DNA from: Dactylonectria macrodidyma
Lineage: Eukaryota > Ascomycota > Sordariomycetes > Hypocreales > Nectriaceae
Length of the DNA: 64,000 nt
Assembly: GCA_020744425.1 (NCBI GenBank)
Contig: JAGMUV010000001.1
Location: forward strand, 5,146,001-5,210,000
Reading direction: 5' to 3'
Part shown: positions 58,986-64,000 of the stretch, one piece after another
Position numbering within the stretch: the stretch's first letter is position 1
Layout of the letters: every line of letters starts with the position of its first letter
Position numbers and translations under genes: made by a program
The notes under the pieces: generated by a model
Database searches by the model: none
The model's input: the letters and a program-made list of their open reading frames with translations, nothing else
Told to the model about the DNA's origin: nothing

Positions 58986-59901
58986 ATGGTGGATCAACCC
59001 GTTTACACGCTCCACTATTTTCCCTTCTCGCTCTACTCGCTCATGGTGCGATTTGGCTTCGTGCTTGGAGAGTCACTCAATCCGAACACGGCACCGAAAT
59101 TGAAGATTAGGCTGGTCAATCTTCACCGGGAAGAGCACCTCTCAGAGCCGTATCTGACGCTGGTGAATGTTAAGGGCCAGGTTCGTCTCCTCCCTTGATT
59201 CGGCCGTATGGACGGAATGTACTAACTCGGCTTTGTTAGGTCCCAGTACTGACATCTCCTGCTCTACCGGCTTCGTCTCTGGACGGCAGCCAATCCATTG
59301 CATTATGGCTCTGCAAGCAGCAGCCTGAATTGATACCGGAAGAACATCAAGAAACGATCTCATGCCTCATGGACAAGCTCCATTCCCTTCAAGCTATCTC
59401 GTTTGTAGTGTCAGCAAAAGATCAACAATATGGCCTCCCCAATGAAGCTGCAGCATTGCTTGAGAAGAACGGCCTATCCCTAAAATACCGGCGGGCCCTT
59501 GAAATCAACAGCATCTTGTAAGTAGCCACGTTGCGAATTGGCAGTGCCGCTAATGAATTTTAAGCCACGAATCTACGCTCAGCAGTTCTCTTGACCCGGA
59601 CAATGTCGCCGATGCGGAGGAAGGGGCGCTGGAATTCATGCACGACCTGGTGGAGGTGTTCAAGGAGCATAATCGAGGAGGAAGGTGGATATTTGGGGAC
59701 CAGCCCACCATTCTGGACGCACACGTAACGGCTTTGGCGATACGATTGATGGACGTGGACCGAGCTGATCTATTGCCTGAGGAGGTGCAAGTGTACGCAC
59801 GCTCTGTCATTGCTACACCCGAATGGCATAGGGTCACTAGCGGAAGGCCGACGGTCTGGGACGATTCATTAGGGAAGGTCGAGGATTTCGTCGCAATATA
59901 A
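58986..59901 (+). CDS. Glutathione S-transferase-like protein
   Basis: Three exons: 58986-59180, 59240-59517 and 59583-59901; 263 residues. The N-terminal thioredoxin-like domain starts MVDQPVYTLHYFPFSLYSLM. It carries the cis-proline motif GQVPVLTSP (about 64-72), followed by the SLDGSQSIALWL helix that contacts glutathione in true GSTs. The C-terminal all-alpha domain contains FGDQPTILDAHVTALAIRL with the conserved Asp of the GST N-capping box. Substrate and true glutathione binding cannot be read from the sequence. The upstream in-frame ATG at 58911 adds a hydrophobic peptide that looks like leader, so 58986 is preferred. Both introns are GT-starting (GTTCGT and GTAAGT donors). Intron 2 ends in CAGCAG, a tandem acceptor: the first site gives 263 residues, the second one fewer. 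It stands alone, 10.4 kb from its left neighbour. Confidence 0.82.
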
Positions 59902-62560
59902 CGGATACTGTATGATCAGTTGCAACTCAAAGTCTAAGTCTCAGCCCATCAATGACAGTGAGTTGTAAAGAGGCAAGGCGACGTAGAGTCTGAACGGATA
60001 TTCAGTGGTTAGGGTGAGAAGTCCCGGATATTGCAAGTAGTGAAACGTGAGGAACAGAACTGACCTAACAACGCCTAGACAAGGAAGGAATAAAAATCAA
60101 GAACTTGTTTTGCATTTGCCGATGAGCGAAGATGGTTGTCTACGTAATATGAGCTGTTGATTGTGCGGAATTTCATGTGACGCTGTCTGAAGCAACCCGG
60201 TGGGATGTCACAATGGTGCTATTGCGACGACAAGTTGATACGTTACAATCCCAAGGATGAAAACAGCCACATGGGCCGAGTGGGAGATTTGATACAAAGT
60301 CATCATTACTAAACGGCACTTCCTGATCAACTGCTGAACCATATGGTAGCACGAGCTACACGAAGCAACAAGGTTAGCTGGCAAGCCCACTGACTTGCAA
60401 TGGCCCATACGAAGCAAAGGACGATTCAATTTGATGAGAGCAAAAAGCCCTTGCATAAACGATTCGGCTCCGGTGGGTTGGCGGTCATGTTACGTACAGA
60501 GTGACTGTCACCCGGCTGGCAAAGGTGCAAAGAGGCCGTCTCACAACAAAAGTTCCCGGTCGCTGGAGACACACGCCGGGCCGTCGGGCAACTTCACTGG
60601 CTGTAGGCAGAAAAGCTGTGGGCAGAGAGGCGTGCCACTGGAGTGAACAATGCTTCTAGGCTGTGTCCTTTTGTTCGCTGAGGCTTTCGGCCGAGAGCAG
60701 CCCGTGTTTCGTGCCATCAAGGTTAGCAGAGGCGGCTAATGATGGAGAGAGGCGAATATGTGGGAGAGGCGAATATGTGGGAGAGGCGAGCAATCGGATT
60801 CGGGGTGGCCGGGCAGCGTGTAGCAAACAAAAGTTCGCCGAGTGGACGGATGGGGACAGGGCCTTTTGCTCGAGTCGCGCAGGGACCTACGTACCCAGAG
60901 TTGCAGTGTTTTTGGGTGCACCTGGGTATCAGTTCACCTTGAATAATAGATTGGATGAGAATATGTTCATGTGGGAACTGCCGAAGATGGGGAGAGTTGA
61001 AGAAGATTGGGATGTGCCAAGCCATTCAATAGATTCTGAATGGGTTAATCGTCTTCGTGTCAAGGCGCCACGGCTGAGCAGAACTGAATCATGGAAGACC
61101 GCAAATAAAGTGCCTCGATTTATAGAGAAAATCTATTGTTGGCGATCAGGCTGTCTGGGGAGAGCAGTGATGGTGAAGTCTGCATACAATACCCATCGTG
61201 GCCATCAACCATATTCCTACCAGTCGTAGAATTTATTAATCGTTCCCAAAGTCTGGGGATGGATGGCACAATCGGTTTTAGAAGCCAAAACGAGATACAG
61301 CGGGCCATTCCTATACCAGAAGCACCCCTGGGGCAATTGACACACACCTGGCCTAGAATTACCACATGGTTGGAAATCCATCTCCTGGTCCGAGGCTAAC
61401 CCCAGGTAGGATGGAAGATAAGGCGAGGTCTGAAGTCTCTGGGGGGGCAGTTCATTGGCCCCCCAGGGGCTGGTGGATGGAATGGCGTGCGGCATTGCGC
61501 GCGCTGGTCTGGCGAAGCGGGCACGTCAAGAGAAGCCAAGGCCGGTGATGGTGATTGCGAAAGCACCTGATGGTTGAGGGCATTAAGAAGGTTCTTGACC
61601 CTGTCGTGCCAAGGATTGCGCGGGGGCTATGAAATATGCCACAGGCTCACACAGTGCCGAGACCGGTTGATAAGTGCCTAGAAATGCCGACTTGTTCAAC
61701 ATGAAGCTACCAAGTTCAGCATTGTTCCGCCTAGGTACGGATGGATCTTGCGGAGGAGTCGTGGACAAAAGGTCCGAATCTGGGACCCAGCCATAAACGC
61801 CAGAGCCAACATGCGTCTCGCTGACTCCCGAGTTGCTTTTCCAGTGGCCCTGGTTCAGGCGTCCTCCCCAGCCAGCGGCTATGCCCAACGAGGAAGGTGT
61901 CCATGAACCGATGGCGCCGTTCCGTGATAGCAGCTCCCCGCTCGCATGTAGGTACGGTGCGATGCACACTCGCCACACTCACCAAATGCGTTCAGTGTTG
62001 GTGCCTCAGCCACTGTGCGAAACTTGACTTGCACGGAGCCACCACATTCTCACCACAACACGCACACTGGCACAATTGCACCCTTCCAGACGCCTTCGCC
62101 CCCGAGGCCCCCCCCCCCCCCGGCAAGCCCAGCCCCAGGCCAGTTGCAGGCGAGTCCTCATCGGGCCTGTCAGGGCGTGCTGGGCGTCCTAGGCGTGTCC
62201 CACCATGCCTACGGCCGTCTAGCGCGCGGTGTCGAGAACACGCTGCAACACTTGGCTCGCTGGTGTTAATCTCTATCGCCTTGGCGTCTTCGCGGGGGGA
62301 ACCCTATCCTCGGCCGTGCTCACTTCTTTCGTTGACGCTGGGGTCAGCCCGGTCATGTCTGAGGGTGGTGGACTGGTGGACTGGTGGTTTGCACGTACTT
62401 CGTACAGGAGTATAACCACGCCCGTCTTGGCTGCTACCCGTTTCGCTGGGCCTGCTCTTCTGCCTTTGCTTTGCTTCGCTTCCTCCCTGCCATCGCATCG
62501 CAACTCATTCCACGGCTGCTGATCCCACGTCGCTCCCAGGCCACGGGCGTCAGAACCACC
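59902..62560. other. Intergenic region between the GST-like gene and the OPT transporter
   Basis: About 2.7 kb. It has a 17-bp tandem repeat (60747-60788), a run of about a dozen C near 62108-62121, and CA/CT-rich sequence toward the transporter start. The 188-codon frame at 60663-61229 begins with GTG and has no recognisable domain, so I do not call it. No RNA gene or mobile element seen. Confidence 0.5.
60747..60788. repeat. 17-bp tandem repeat, two and a half units
   Basis: GAGAGGCGAATATGTGG occurs twice in direct succession and is followed by a third partial copy GAGAGGCG. Confidence 0.85.
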
Positions 62561-64000
62561 ATGGTGCCGTCCATCTTTCGCAAGCGCCACGAGCCCGAGG
62601 ACATCACCCCGTTGCCGGGTCCTCTCGAGGCCGCCGCCGCCGCCTCCTCGGGTGTTGACACTCTCGAACACCTCAAGCAATTCGAAAAGGCCCACAAGCT
62701 CGATCCCAACCTGCCCATCGACGACCTCACCGATGTCGACGCCGCTATCGCTACCGGAAATGCCGAGAAGGGCATCGAAATTGAGCATGCGCTCATGGAG
62801 GACAACAGCCCGTATCCCGAGGTATGCGCCCGTCTCCCCGCCGCCTGTTCATGTCGTGTGCCGTCTGCAGTGTGCCGTCTGTAGAGCACGCCAACATCTC
62901 GCGACCTCGGCAGTAGAGCCAACATCGCAGATGCCATCAGTTGGATAAAATCCTTCGGCGTATTTGGTTATCAGAAAGGACGATTGATTAATTGATTGAT
63001 TCATTAGGTTCGAGCTGTTGTCCGCAACTTCGATGTCGACCTCCCAGCCAACACCATTCGCGCCTGGGTCATCGGGTTGATCCTTTGCACCATAGGCTCC
63101 GGCGTCAATATGCTGTTCTCCCTGCGTAACCCTAGCATTGTTATCACGACCTACGTCGTCCAGCTCGTCGCCTATCCCATCGGCCTCGGATGGGATCTTA
63201 TCATGCCTGATCGCGAATGGAGTCTGTTTGGCCTCAAGTTCAATCTCAAACCTGGCAAATTCAACTACAAGGAACATGTCGTAATTGTCGCCATGTCAAA
63301 CGTGAGCAACCCCCCGGTCCCTGCCCCATCTCTCTTATCTTTCCCTCCATCATCTCTTCTCAAATCCCTGTTTATCGCTAACTCTTTCTCAAGGCTGCCT
63401 ATGGTGGTGGAGTTCTCTATGCTACCGATGTCCTGCTGGCCCAGCAGCTCTTCTATGGACAACATTTTGGCTGGGGGTTTCAACTTCTTTTCGGCATCAC
63501 CACCCTCTGCACGGGCTATGGCCTGGCTGGTATGGCCCGCCGCTTCCTGGTGTGGCCTGCTGCCATGATCTGGCCCTCCGACCTTGTGAACTGCGCCCTG
63601 TTCTACACTCTCCACGACCACTCAATTTCTGACCCTTCCAAAACCAATGGCTGGAAGATTGGCCGGTATAAGTGGTTCCTGTATGTTGCATGTGCTAGCT
63701 TTGTGTGGTACTGGTTCCCCGGTTGGATTTTTAAGGGCCTCTCCTACTTCACCTGGATTTGCTGGATTGCTCCTAAGAACGTCACCATCAACAAGATCTT
63801 CGGCGGCCTGACTGGCTACGGCCTGATGCCTACTTCCTTTGACTGGACCGTGTACAGCGGATACGTCGCATCGCCTTTGATCCCCCCTTTCTATGCGACC
63901 GCGAATGTCCTCCTTGGAATCGTCATTTTCTTGATCTGCGTTTCCATGGGCATTCACTTCTCAGGTACCTGGTACGCGGACTACTTCCCCGTCCAATCGT
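62561..64000 (+). CDS. Oligopeptide transporter, OPT family (5' part)
   Basis: Exons 62561-62821, 63008-63301 and 63394 onward; the gene continues past the window end. 387 residues are visible. The start is in the strong context ACCACCATGG. Intron 1 is 186 nt (62822-63007) and intron 2 is 92 nt (63302-63393), both GT-AG and phase 0. An acidic cytosolic N-terminus of about 90 residues is followed by hydrophobic helices: RAWVIGLILCTIGSGVNMLF, IVITTYVVQLVAYPIGLGWD and more. The PGKFNYKEHVVIVAMSNAAY block is the OPT equivalent of NPGPFNxKEH, and the segments TDVLLAQQLFYGQHFGWGFQ and RRFLVWPAAMIWPSDLVNCA are strongly conserved in fungal OPTs. The family imports tetra- and pentapeptides, and sometimes glutathione or metal chelates, with protons across the plasma membrane. 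The exact substrate is unknown. Confidence 0.92.

Noticed and set aside
60663..61229. 188-codon plus-strand open frame
   Set aside because: Begins with GTG, spans a tandem repeat and has no recognisable content.

Overview
This window is nuclear DNA from a filamentous ascomycete, most likely a Sordariomycete and possibly Hypocreales (inferred from protein character, not tested). Support comes from protein-coding genes with short introns of about 50 to 90 nt that carry fungal donor, branch and acceptor signals, and from families typical of filamentous fungi, such as an EAF elongation factor, a Pho85-type cyclin, an OPT transporter and a DASH kinetochore subunit. I see no plasmid, phage, CRISPR, rRNA or tRNA features and no intact transposon.

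Layout. 0-3 kb: 3' part of the ribosome-associated Hsp70 Ssz1 (+), then a four-exon NT-C2 domain gene (-). 6.5-10.2 kb: POP1 of RNase P/MRP (+) and a small GFA-type zinc protein (+). 10.4-14.3 kb: EAF-type elongation factor (-) and fumarase (-). 15.6-20.2 kb: a 62-residue conserved-looking protein (-), the XPF/Rad1 nuclease (+) and a 71-residue putatively lipidated protein (-). 21.4-25.1 kb: an Mrs2-type mitochondrial magnesium channel (-) divergent from an F-box protein (+). 27.8-29.9 kb: a Pho85-type cyclin (-). 29.9-39.8 kb: no recognisable gene. 39.8-44.0 kb: the DECD helicase SUB2 (-), divergent from the RNase P subunit RPR2/RPP21 (+), which converges on the tiny three-exon DASH subunit gene HSK3 (-). 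45.9-48.6 kb: a ketopantoate-reductase-like protein with a long disordered tail (-). 48.6-59.0 kb: a second stretch with no recognisable gene. 59.0-59.9 kb: a GST-like protein (+). 62.6 kb to the end: 5' part of an OPT-family oligopeptide transporter (+).

The genes are mostly housekeeping (translation quality control, tRNA/rRNA processing, mRNA export, transcription elongation, DNA repair, TCA cycle, mitosis, magnesium and peptide transport) and do not form a pathway cluster. Two of the genes encode subunits of the same enzyme (POP1 and RPR2), 33 kb apart. Exon structures below were read by eye from splice signals and reading frame; every multi-exon model sums to a multiple of three.

I found no convincing new multi-gene system. 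The points most worth a second look are the two 10-kb gene deserts, the reductase-like protein whose nucleotide-binding and catalytic motifs look degenerate, the putatively myristoylated mini-protein, several unusual introns (GC-AG, NAGNAG, and stop-free with length divisible by three), a minisatellite that contains the stop codon of the magnesium-channel gene, a 10-bp array of GACTCAT motifs, and an 18-bp perfect palindrome.
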